Assembly (NCBI GenBank): GCA_902802585.1
Contig: CADCMR010000002.1
Coordinates: 62,001-126,000, forward strand
From: an uncultured bacterium
GTDB taxonomy: Bacteria; Verrucomicrobiota; Lentisphaeria; Victivallales; UBA1829
Length of the DNA stretch: 64,000 nt
Direction of reading: 5' to 3'
Part shown: positions 17,081-25,190 of the stretch, piece by piece
Layout of the letters: each line of letters opens with the position of its first letter
How positions within the stretch are numbered: the first letter of the stretch is position 1
Notes under the pieces: generated by a model
Seen by the model: only the letters and a program-made list of their open reading frames with translations
The model's database searches: none
Told to the model about the DNA's origin: nothing
Position numbers and translations under genes: made by a program

Positions 17081-17112
17081 CCGGATTTCCGGTTTTACAT
17101 AAAACGTAAACC
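17081..17112. promoter_or_regulatory. Inverted repeats in the glnN leader (candidate operator)
   Basis: CCGGATTTCCGG (17081-17092) is a perfect 12-bp inverted repeat, directly followed by GGTTTTAC-N7-GTAAACC (17091-17112). They lie 80-110 bp upstream of the glnN start. The rest of the 17113-17568 gap holds only the weak glnN promoter below and the GH31 upstream region; I see no gene in it. Confidence 0.35.
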
Positions 17113-17204
17113 TTTCGACCCGATTCACATTTTTTGTAAAGAAACGCGCCTCCCGGACGTCGAAACGGCATGGTTTTCCGGCAGAAACCTCGGACATATC
17201 ATAA

Positions 17205-17232
17205 TAATATACCTCGCTTTTACAGGATTTCC
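17205..17232 (-). promoter_or_regulatory. Candidate glnN promoter
   Basis: On the minus strand TGGAAA, 16 bp, TATATT, about 205 bp before the glnN start. The -35 box is weak. Confidence 0.35.
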
Positions 17233-17502
17233 AGTGGCGCTTGGATGCTTTTTTCGTCTTTCTTTCCATCTTTTCATCCGCAAATGGCACGGACTTGTTC
17301 TTTTCGCGTGAAAATGGCACGCATCATGCTTTATTCCTTTTGTCCGACGCCGATCCGCCGCAGGAGACTTCCACCGCACCCGCGGGAAGCTTTTTTGAAC
17401 AGGGATTCCGCCTTTATTCTCCCGTTCGCCCCGAACCGGAACAGCGGCACGGACCCGACGGCTCCGCTCTTTTCCGTGTTTTTGGGCGGAGTCGTCTTTT
17501 TT

Positions 17503-17597
17503 AACGTTCTTATAACGTTCAGGAATCAGGATTATTTCAGATAATAGCGGATTTTTTCGGACATCTATTTGACTTTATTCTTAGCGCGTGATAGTGT
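17503..17597 (+). promoter_or_regulatory. GH31 promoter region with repeated motifs
   Basis: TTGACT (17569-17574), 17 bp, TAGTGT (17592-17597) is a fair promoter. Just upstream are a direct repeat AACGTTC-N4-AACGTTC (17503-17520) and an inverted repeat ATTAT-N5-ATAAT (17531-17545), possible binding sites for a regulator. Confidence 0.45.
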
Positions 17598-17673
17598 TAA
17601 GAAAAGAAACGATCACCAAGTCAAAACACGTTCAAATCAACTCAACTTTCCCATGAAAGGAGCCAGATTCCGT

Positions 17674-20556
17674 ATGACGTTCCGTAAAAAACAACATGTC
17701 CCCATGCCCGGATTCGTCCGGATGCGCACCGCCGCGTTCCTCTGTGCGCTCGCCGCGCTCGCGGCGGGGACCGTGTCCGCCGACGACGCGTTCGAGTACA
17801 GGGCCACTGACGCCGGACTTCAGATCAAGGCGGGAAACCTCACGAAGAACATTGAGGTCTTCGGCGACAAAGGGCAGACGCTCCGCGTGACCTCGAACCT
17901 GAACGGCGTCTCCCACGCGAAGCACCCGAGCATCTCCGTCATCGCGAAGCCCGGCAAGGCTGATTTCAAGCTCAAGCAGGATTCGGCGGATGCAGCCACG
18001 TTCACTTCGCAGTCCATCACGGTCAAGGTCGAAAAGAGCACCGGATCGCTGACGTTCACGCGTCCGAACGGCAAGGTCATCCTCGCCGAGAAGTCCGGCG
18101 TCCGCCCCGAAATCAAGGAGGTCACGATCTCCGACGCCCCGACCTACGAGGTTAAACAGACCTTCACGCTCCAGCCGAACGAAGCCGTCTACGGGCTCGG
18201 CCAGGCGATCCGCCCCTTCCTGAACTACCGCGGGCAGGAAATCCTCATCGTCCAAGCGAACATCCCCGCCTACTCGAACGTGCTCACATCGTCCAACGGC
18301 TACGGCATCCTGTGGGACATCAGCTCGCAGTCCGTTTTCAAGGACGACGCGAACGGCATGTCCATCTGGTCGGAAAGCGCGCCCGCCGGCATCGACTACT
18401 ACCTCATGACCGGCAACAGCCTCGACGACGTCGTCACGCAGTACCGCGAGCTCACCGGCGACGCCCCGATGTTCCCGCGCCAGGCGTACGGCTTCTTCAT
18501 GAGCAAGGAACGCTACAGCACGCAGAAGGAGCTGATCGGCATGGTCGAAACCTTCCGCAACAACCACTACCCGCTCGACTTCATCGTGCAGGACTGGCAG
18601 TACTGGACCGACAAGCCCGGCAACTGGACCAGCATGACCTGGGACCCGGAACGTTACCCCGATCCGAAGGCGATGTGCGACACCATCCACAACGACCTCC
18701 ACGCGAAGGTCCTGATCTCCATCTGGCCGACCGTCGGCCTGGACTGCGACCTGGGACGCGAGCTTAAATCGAAGAATCTCCTGTTCGACCCGCCGCACTG
18801 GATCCGCCAGGGTCGCGTGTACGATGCCTACAGCCAAGAAGGCCGCGATATCTACTTCAAGCACGTCAAGAAGGGCCTCCTCGACGTCGGCGTCGATGCC
18901 ACCTGGATGGACGGCACAGAGGTCGAGACGCGTTCCGCCTGCCACAACCAGCGCGACATGATCCGCGACATCAAGGAGAACGGCATCAACGCCATGGGCG
19001 ACTTCACGCGCTACCTGAACTGCTACACGCTCCTCACCACCAAGGGCTGCTACGAAGGCCAGCGCGCCTCCTCCGACAAGCGCGTCTTCACCCTCACCCG
19101 TTCCGCCTGGGCCGGCCAGCAGCGCTTCGCCGCCCTCTCCTGGTCAGGCGATACCACATCCAGCTGGGCGCGCCTCAAGGAAGACATCGTCGGCGGTCTC
19201 TCCGCCTCGCTCTCCGGCCTGCCCTACTGGACCCAGGACACCGGCGGATTCTTCTCCGGCGGATTCCGCGGCATCGACAACCCCGAATACCAGGAGCTGC
19301 TCGCCCGCTGGAACCAGTTCGCGGTCTTCAACCCGGTCTACCGCTGGCACGGCACGGGCTTCAGCAAGGAGCCGTGGCGCTTCAAGGACATCGCACCCGA
19401 GGCGTACAACTCCTACCTCTCCGGCGCGAAGCTCCGCTACCGCATGATGCCCTACGTCTACAGCCTCGCTTGGATGACCACGCAGGACCACTACACCATG
19501 ACCCGCCCGATCATCATGGACTTCCCGGACACCCCCGGCGCGACCACGAATGAAGCGCAGTTCATGTTCGGTCCCTCCATGCTCGTCCAGCCGATCACCC
19601 GTTCCCTGCGCCAGGCCACGCGTCCGCGTCCCCCGGTCATCGACGCATCCGCGCTCACCACGCCCGACGGCGAACCCGGCGTGAAGATCGAATATTTCAA
19701 CGACGAACGTCTCCGCAACAAGGTCAGCACCTCCGTCGAAAAGGTCGTCGACCTCTCCTGGCCCGGTCCGCCCCTCGTGGAATGGCCCCAGGGTCTCCGC
19801 AACGGCGACCACTTCTCCGCCCGCCTCACCGGCTTCATCACCGCGCCCGAGGACGGCAAGTATGAGATCGGCGTCTCCGGCGACGACGGATTCCGGCTAT
19901 GGCTCGACGGCAAACTGGTCGTCGAGGACTGGAACTCGGCGGACGCCCGCTACAAATCCACCGACGTCGAGCTGAAGAAAGGCCAGAAGGTCCAATTCCG
20001 CCTCGACTACTACCAGAACCTCTACACGCGTGAGCTCAAACTCTGCTGGAGGACCCCGGAAGAGCTGAAGAAGTACGCCGCGGACCATGACGATTCCGCC
20101 GTCGAGGTCAAACTCCCCGTCGGCGCCAAGTGGTATGACTACTTCACCAACGAGCTCATCGACGGCGGCAAGACCGTCAGCCGCGCCTGCCCGCTGGACC
20201 AGTTCCCGTTCTTCATCAAGGCCGGCAGCATCATCCCGTTCAACGGCGAGGATACCGAGTACGCCACGCAGAAGACCGCCGCCCCGATGGAAATCCGCGT
20301 CTACCCCGGCAAGGACGCCGCGTTCACCCTGCATGAGGACGACAATGAGACCTACGCCTACGAAAAAGGCCAGTTCTCCGACATCGCCTTCTCCTGGGAC
20401 GACGCCTCCTCCACGCTCAAGATCGGACGCCGCAAAGGCTCCTATCCCGGCATGGAACCCTCCCGCGCATTCCGCGTCACCGTCGTGCGCGACGGCAAGG
20501 TCTCCGAAGGCAAGACCGTGAACTACAGCGGGACCGAGCTCTCCGTGAAACTCTAA
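17674..20556 (+). CDS. Secreted GH31 alpha-glycosidase (alpha-xylosidase-like) with inserted PA14 domain
   Basis: The start at 17674 has AAAGGAG upstream and gives a 960-aa protein with a signal peptide ending about residue 34 (AAGTVSA). The GH31 N-terminal beta domain is followed by the barrel (YGFFMSKERYSTQKEL, LDFIVQDWQYWTD). The likely nucleophile is D413 in TWMDGTE and the acid/base D493 in SWSGDTTSSW. After MFGPSMLVQPIT a PA14 domain is inserted (about residues 665-800; KIEYFNDERLR, GKYEIGVSGDDGFRLWLDG). The sheet then resumes (WYDYFTNELIDGG, FPFFIKAGSIIPF) and ends in a DUF5110-like domain. It probably releases xylose from xyloglucan oligosaccharides, or another alpha-linked sugar. A GH43 gene follows 270 bp downstream. 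Confidence 0.9.
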   Translation: MTFRKKQHVPMPGFVRMRTAAFLCALAALAAGTVSADDAFEYRATDAGLQIKAGNLTKNIEVFGDKGQTLRVTSNLNGVSHAKHPSISVIAKPGKADFKLKQDSADAATFTSQSITVKVEKSTGSLTFTRPNGKVILAEKSGVRPEIKEVTISDAPTYEVKQTFTLQPNEAVYGLGQAIRPFLNYRGQEILIVQANIPAYSNVLTSSNGYGILWDISSQSVFKDDANGMSIWSESAPAGIDYYLMTGNSLDDVVTQYRELTGDAPMFPRQAYGFFMSKERYSTQKELIGMVETFRNNHYPLDFIVQDWQYWTDKPGNWTSMTWDPERYPDPKAMCDTIHNDLHAKVLISIWPTVGLDCDLGRELKSKNLLFDPPHWIRQGRVYDAYSQEGRDIYFKHVKKGLLDVGVDATWMDGTEVETRSACHNQRDMIRDIKENGINAMGDFTRYLNCYTLLTTKGCYEGQRASSDKRVFTLTRSAWAGQQRFAALSWSGDTTSSWARLKEDIVGGLSASLSGLPYWTQDTGGFFSGGFRGIDNPEYQELLARWNQFAVFNPVYRWHGTGFSKEPWRFKDIAPEAYNSYLSGAKLRYRMMPYVYSLAWMTTQDHYTMTRPIIMDFPDTPGATTNEAQFMFGPSMLVQPITRSLRQATRPRPPVIDASALTTPDGEPGVKIEYFNDERLRNKVSTSVEKVVDLSWPGPPLVEWPQGLRNGDHFSARLTGFITAPEDGKYEIGVSGDDGFRLWLDGKLVVEDWNSADARYKSTDVELKKGQKVQFRLDYYQNLYTRELKLCWRTPEELKKYAADHDDSAVEVKLPVGAKWYDYFTNELIDGGKTVSRACPLDQFPFFIKAGSIIPFNGEDTEYATQKTAAPMEIRVYPGKDAAFTLHEDDNETYAYEKGQFSDIAFSWDDASSTLKIGRRKGSYPGMEPSRAFRVTVVRDGKVSEGKTVNYSGTELSVKL

Positions 20557-20572
20557 CGCCTATATGCGAAAA

Positions 20573-20661
20573 CGTGCGCGAGCAAAAGCCGCGCACAACT
20601 ACAGTGGAGGACATGTCCTCCCGGTCCGGGTTGTCATTGATCCAATGATGCCCGGACCGCT
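20573..20661 (+). other. Palindrome and hairpins after the GH31 gene
   Basis: Three structures follow the stop codon. GTGCGCG pairs with CGCGCAC; GGAGGACATGTCCTCC (20606-20621) is a perfect 16-bp palindrome; CGGTCCGGG (20622-20630) pairs with CCCGGACCG (20651-20659), with an inner TCATTG/CAATGA stem. There is no clean T-run, so termination is possible but not certain. Confidence 0.5.
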
Positions 20662-20826
20662 TTATGTAACGTCGGACTGCTTTTCCCTCAAACCGAGTTT
20701 GAACAAATAGTATATATTTTTGAATAAATCCGGCATACCATTCCCGCGCACGCAGGTTATATTATTCGTCAACATTAGTTTCGGTTTTTCACATTTTCTA
20801 ACCTTAACAAATCGGAAAGGTTCACT

Positions 20827-22587
20827 ATGAAACACACCTTCGCACTCCTGGCGCTCGCCGCCGCCGTCTGCTGCTCCGCGGCATGCGCCACGGCCGACGA
20901 CGCCACGGCCGCCGCCGACAACAGCAAGCAGGCCCCCCTCAACCCCATCATCTGGGCGGACGTCCCCGACGTCTCCGTCCTCCGTGTGGGCGACACCTAC
21001 TACATGACCAGCACCACCATGCACATGAACCCGGGCGTACCCGTGATGATGTCCAAGGACCTGGTGAACTGGGAGATCGTCAGCTACTGCTACGACGACC
21101 TGCTGGACGACGACCTGCCGCAGAACGTGAAGAACCGCCTCACGCTCTCCAACGGCCAGAACGAATACGGCAACGGCACCTGGGCGAGCTGCATCCGCTA
21201 CAAGGACGGTACGTTCTACGTCTCCTCCTTCTCCCAGCCCACGAACAAGACCTACATCTGGACCAGCAAGGATCCGACCAAGGGCGACTGGAAGCGCATC
21301 GCCACGCTCCCGCGCTATCACGACCACACCCTCGTGCTTGACAACGACGGCCGCAACTACATGATTTTCGACGGCGGCGACCGCAAGATCGTCGAACTCT
21401 CCGCCGACCTCAAATCGGTCAAGCAGGACAGCGACGTCAGCCCCGGCGGCAGACCGAAACTCCTCATCTCCCGCGCGGACACCGCCCGTGACGCCGGAAA
21501 CACCGGCAGCCTCCTCGAAGGCTCCCAGATGCACCTGATCAACGGCAAGTACTACCTCTTCAACATCGGCTGGCCGTCCGTCCGCAGCGTCTACTGCGCC
21601 CGCGCCGACAAGATCACCGGCCCCTATGAATCCAAGCTCGTCTATCAGTGCGAAGGCATCGCCCAGGGCGGCCTCGTCGACACCCCGGACGGAAAATGGT
21701 ACGCCATGATCTTCGGCGACCGCGGCGGCGTCGGACGCATCCCGTTCCTCGTCCCCGTGACCTGGAAAGACGGCTGGCCGATGATCGGCACCGACGGCGA
21801 CGGCAAGACGCTGCCCGCCCTCCCGATCAACGTGAAGCATCCCGCCATCCCGAAGTGCGTAGCCTCCGACGAGTTCAACCGCAAGTCCGGCGACCGCGAC
21901 CTCCCGCTCGTCTGGCAGTGGAACCACATCCCGGTCAAATCCCTCTGGAGCCTCACCGACCGCAAAGGCTGGATCCGCTTCAAGACCGGCGACGTCGTGA
22001 ACTCCCTTGAAAAAGCCAAAAACACGCTCACGCAGCGCGTGTTCGGCCCCACCTCCACCGCCGAGATCAAGATCGACACCAAGAACATGAAGGACGGCGA
22101 CTATGCCGGCCTCTCCTCCTTCCAGTCCCAGTGGGGCTTCGTCGGCGTCAAGGCGGCCGACGGCAAGAAGACCATCGTCATGTGCACCCCGGCCGGCGGC
22201 GGTCGCGGCGGTCGCGGCGGGCGTCCCGGACAGGGCCCGCAGCAGCAGCCCCAGCAGCCCCAGCAGGCCATGAACGAGATCGCCTCCGTCCCGCTCGACG
22301 GCGACATCGCCTACCTCCGCGTCGAGGTCGACGTTGCTCCGGTCGGCGCCCCCGCCTCTGACGAATACAAGCTCAACGTCCGCAGAAAAGACCAGTCCTT
22401 CTTCTACTACAGCAAGGACGGCAAGACCTGGACGCGCATCGGCAACGCCATCAACATGCCCTACAGTATGCCGCACTTCATGGGCTACCGTTTCGGCATC
22501 TTCAACTTCGCCACGAAGACCGCCGGCGGCTTCGTCGACGTCGACTACTTCCGCCTCGGCACCGACCTCTCCCCCGAGAGCAAGTGA
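20827..22587 (+). CDS. GH43 glycosidase lipoprotein with C-terminal concanavalin A-like domain
   Basis: This 586-aa protein has a signal with a lipobox-like CSAAC near residue 20, and so may be membrane-anchored. The GH43 propeller begins NPIIWADVPDVSVLRVGDTYYMT (shown as a short landmark: WADVPDVSVL) with the candidate base Asp, and has LLEGSQMHLINGKYYLF with the acid Glu and QGGLVDTPDGKWY. The second half (from about residue 345, DEFNRKSGD) matches the beta-sandwich typical of GH43 beta-xylosidases. That sandwich is interrupted by a Gly-Arg/Gln-Pro tract (GGRGGRGGRPG then QQQPQQPQQ). Likely a beta-xylosidase or arabinofuranosidase working with the upstream GH31. Confidence 0.88.
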   Translation: MKHTFALLALAAAVCCSAACATADDATAAADNSKQAPLNPIIWADVPDVSVLRVGDTYYMTSTTMHMNPGVPVMMSKDLVNWEIVSYCYDDLLDDDLPQNVKNRLTLSNGQNEYGNGTWASCIRYKDGTFYVSSFSQPTNKTYIWTSKDPTKGDWKRIATLPRYHDHTLVLDNDGRNYMIFDGGDRKIVELSADLKSVKQDSDVSPGGRPKLLISRADTARDAGNTGSLLEGSQMHLINGKYYLFNIGWPSVRSVYCARADKITGPYESKLVYQCEGIAQGGLVDTPDGKWYAMIFGDRGGVGRIPFLVPVTWKDGWPMIGTDGDGKTLPALPINVKHPAIPKCVASDEFNRKSGDRDLPLVWQWNHIPVKSLWSLTDRKGWIRFKTGDVVNSLEKAKNTLTQRVFGPTSTAEIKIDTKNMKDGDYAGLSSFQSQWGFVGVKAADGKKTIVMCTPAGGGRGGRGGRPGQGPQQQPQQPQQAMNEIASVPLDGDIAYLRVEVDVAPVGAPASDEYKLNVRRKDQSFFYYSKDGKTWTRIGNAINMPYSMPHFMGYRFGIFNFATKTAGGFVDVDYFRLGTDLSPESK

Positions 22588-22619
22588 TCCGAAGCTGAAC
22601 GAATACAGCTTGTGACTTC

Positions 22620-22656
22620 GGCCGGGCTCCGTTTTCCGCGGGGCCCGACCTTTTTG
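22620..22656 (+). terminator. Rho-independent terminator of the GH43 gene
   Basis: A 12-bp stem (22620-22631 with 22639-22650, one mismatch, one G-T pair) with a TTTTCCG loop is followed by TTTTTG. Confidence 0.8.
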
Positions 22657-22748
22657 TACCATAAAAAGATTGATCCTGTTTGTTTTTCGGAAAAAAAGAT
22701 GTATAGTAGAGGTCAGGAGAACAATCAACCGAAGGAACCGAACGGGAA

Positions 22749-23672
22749 ATGAGCAAAGACAAGAAAAGCGGATATGGTCTGACGCTGTTTATAAGCTTGT
22801 TTATGCTCGTACCGATGGTCCTTGCCTTCATTTTCATTTACAGGAAAGTGTCCTCGAATGGACCATGGCTGTATTATTCCGCATTTTTCCTGATCGGAAT
22901 CACGCCCCGGCTGATCCTGCTCTTCCTGAAACTTCTGTTCGGTTCGGAGTCGGAGCTTCATGGAAACGCGGAGGCGGGAGTTTCGCTTGGGCCGTTGTTT
23001 TATGGCGTTATCTTTTATTTCCCGGTCGAACTCATATTTTTTAAATCGCTTTCCTTATATCTGGAAGAATACCCGAGCTACCACTTCCACTTCGGATGGA
23101 ACGCCGTTTTGTTCCTTTTCCTGATCGTTCTGGTTCAGGCGGGGATGCGCATGTATCAGGATGCCATGGATATTCCGCACCAATTCCGCCGTCTGTATCG
23201 TGCCGTTTACAACCGTGATGGCTGGTTCCCTTACAGTTATTACGGTTCGGGAGAGGTGATAGCTTCGACCTACTGCATGCCGCGCGGCAGGAAATATCAG
23301 GAAGTCGGGATCGTATTAATCGAAAGGCGCAAGAAAGAGAAATACAAAACGGAAGAGGATTATTTGAGCGGACGAGGCGGGTTCCTGTTCACGCCCTTGT
23401 TTCTAATCCGGTCATCGACCGCGATCCGGCCGCCCGCGATCCGGTACGATGGTCCGGAATATATGCGCGAGGGTCCGATCACACTTCAGTTCATGGGCGA
23501 CGGCGCCGCTCTTATCAAGCACTACGAGGCAAACCGGAGCTTCAACCGATATGTCTATTTTTTCCGGCTCCGCAAGTTCCTGCGGCTTCCGTCCGGCTAC
23601 CGGAAAAGCTTCCTGCTCCGCCTGGCTTATTACGGGTTCCGTCCCGTCCTCGTGCCCAAGAAAGACCTCTGA
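22749..23672 (+). CDS. Unknown membrane protein, 307 aa
   Basis: I do not recognise a family. The first 135 residues contain about four hydrophobic helices (LTLFISLFMLVPMVLAFIF, LYYSAFFLIGITPRLILLF, LFYGVIFYFPVELIFF, AVLFLFLIVLVQAG). The remaining half is soluble, basic and aromatic, with REGPITLQFMGDGAALIKHY and a C-terminus ending VLVPKKDL, probably cytoplasmic. The gene is lower in G+C than its neighbours, which could mean recent acquisition. It is flanked by a terminator upstream and a strong promoter downstream, so it looks like a single-gene unit. Confidence 0.72.
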   Translation: MSKDKKSGYGLTLFISLFMLVPMVLAFIFIYRKVSSNGPWLYYSAFFLIGITPRLILLFLKLLFGSESELHGNAEAGVSLGPLFYGVIFYFPVELIFFKSLSLYLEEYPSYHFHFGWNAVLFLFLIVLVQAGMRMYQDAMDIPHQFRRLYRAVYNRDGWFPYSYYGSGEVIASTYCMPRGRKYQEVGIVLIERRKKEKYKTEEDYLSGRGGFLFTPLFLIRSSTAIRPPAIRYDGPEYMREGPITLQFMGDGAALIKHYEANRSFNRYVYFFRLRKFLRLPSGYRKSFLLRLAYYGFRPVLVPKKDL

Positions 23673-23837
23673 ACCGTTGTTTTTCATCACTTCGCCGCCG
23701 GGCGCCATGAATCGGAGTCCAGTTTTTTATTCCACACAGATCGTTTCGACAAACCAAAATCAACGGTCATTCTTATAATTCGAAAGTTCAAAAATATCAT
23801 TTTTCGGAATTTTTTCGGTTTTTTTTCGCATTCGAGC

Positions 23838-23866
23838 TTGCATTTTATGCGAATATGCTGTATAAT
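23838..23866 (+). promoter_or_regulatory. Strong promoter of the envelope lipoprotein operon
   Basis: TTGCAT (23838-23843), 17 bp, TATAAT (23861-23866). The leader to the first gene is about 130 nt. The rest of the gap from 23673 holds no gene I can see. Confidence 0.75.
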
Positions 23867-24002
23867 AATTCAGGACGTGCGAGCGCGACATGCCGCACGC
23901 CGCCAGAGTTTACGCGCCGACCGCCGCGGATGATCTTTTTTCCGGCAGGCGGCTTCCGAAGACAACATCCAGGCACCCGAACACAAGGAGGCTTGAAACA
24001 CC

Positions 24003-25172
24003 ATGAAGAAACTGTTTATCACTGCATTGACAGTGGCTGTGCTGGCGCTCGTCGCGGCATCGCAATGCACCGCGGAGTCAGACCGGACGATTGAGACGGA
24101 AAACGAAAAGAAGACCACGACCACGACAACCACGACGACCGTGATCACGGAGACGGTCAAAACGAAGGCAAAGGAAAAGCCCGCCTGGAAGCCGTTCAAG
24201 GTCTGTGTGCTGGACTTCACCTCGATCGACATTTCCGGACAGGTCCGGTTCCTCGACGGAAAAAACAGCCCGATCGTCATCCCGCCGCAGAACACGCTGA
24301 ACACAGCCGACCACCAGACCATCAACTCGATCATGCAGGGCTACGTCCGCATGATTGACGCGTGGGACAACAGCTGGACGAACTCGGCGAACCGCGAGGC
24401 CCAGGTCGACGACAACGTCTTCACGCGCCAGAAGGCGATCGACCTGTACAACACGATCGTGAAGGGCGCGCCGCGCCCGATGGTGATCGGAGCGGAGTAC
24501 CTGAGCGCGTACCTTGGCAAGCACAACGACGTCTTCGGGACCATGGACGTCTCGCAGGTCGCCGCCGCCATGCAGAAGCTCCAGGCGCAGCCTGATTTCC
24601 CGCGCGATTTCATGCTCCGCATCGCGAAGGAGACCGGAGCCACGCACCTGATCTATGGCACCGTCTCCGACATCCACAGCAAGACCCGTTCGTTCACAGG
24701 CTACGGGATCAGCACCAACACCACCACGTACGAGCTGGACGTCACGATCAAGATGATCGACCTCGCGGCGCAGCACTCCGTTTACAGCAACGTCTACACG
24801 GGCAGCTACCGCGAACAGCGCCCGGTCAGCAACGACGCGTTCGACAACAACATCTTCCTGTCGCTTATGAAGTCCGCGCTGGAACAGGCCGCCGAGGACC
24901 TCTACGACGTCTGCAAGGAAGGCCGCAAGAACAAAGTGACTGTCACGCCCATGCCGTACATGGTCACGGTCACGCCGACCGGCGGAGCTGATTTCAAGGC
25001 GTCGCAGGCCACAGTCTATGCCGACGGCATCGTCGTCGGCGCGGGCGGCGAGGCGTTCCCGCTCCCCGAAGGCACGCACAAGATTGAGATCAAGGCGGAC
25101 GGATACCAGACCAAGACGCTCACGCTGGACGTGAAGTCCGACCAGGCCGTCACCACCACCATGGAACGCTAA
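24003..25172 (+). CDS. Exported CsgG-like protein with C-terminal PEGA domain
   Basis: A 389-aa protein with a signal peptide (about 1-24, ending AASQCTA; the Cys at 22 could be lipidated). A Thr run (nine in a row near residue 40) forms a linker. The body resembles the CsgG/curli-assembly-type fold: KVCVLDFTSIDISGQ, MLRIAKETGATHLIYGTVSDI and TYELDVTIKMIDLAAQHSVYSN. The C-terminal 75 residues form a PEGA domain (VTPTGGADFKASQATVYADG, LPEGTHKIEIKADGYQ), a small beta fold common on envelope proteins. It opens a six-gene co-directional operon. True curli subunit genes are absent, so a general envelope role is more likely than curli secretion. Confidence 0.75.
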   Translation: MKKLFITALTVAVLALVAASQCTAESDRTIETENEKKTTTTTTTTTVITETVKTKAKEKPAWKPFKVCVLDFTSIDISGQVRFLDGKNSPIVIPPQNTLNTADHQTINSIMQGYVRMIDAWDNSWTNSANREAQVDDNVFTRQKAIDLYNTIVKGAPRPMVIGAEYLSAYLGKHNDVFGTMDVSQVAAAMQKLQAQPDFPRDFMLRIAKETGATHLIYGTVSDIHSKTRSFTGYGISTNTTTYELDVTIKMIDLAAQHSVYSNVYTGSYREQRPVSNDAFDNNIFLSLMKSALEQAAEDLYDVCKEGRKNKVTVTPMPYMVTVTPTGGADFKASQATVYADGIVVGAGGEAFPLPEGTHKIEIKADGYQTKTLTLDVKSDQAVTTTMER

Positions 25173-25190
25173 CCGGAAAGGATGACCGCA

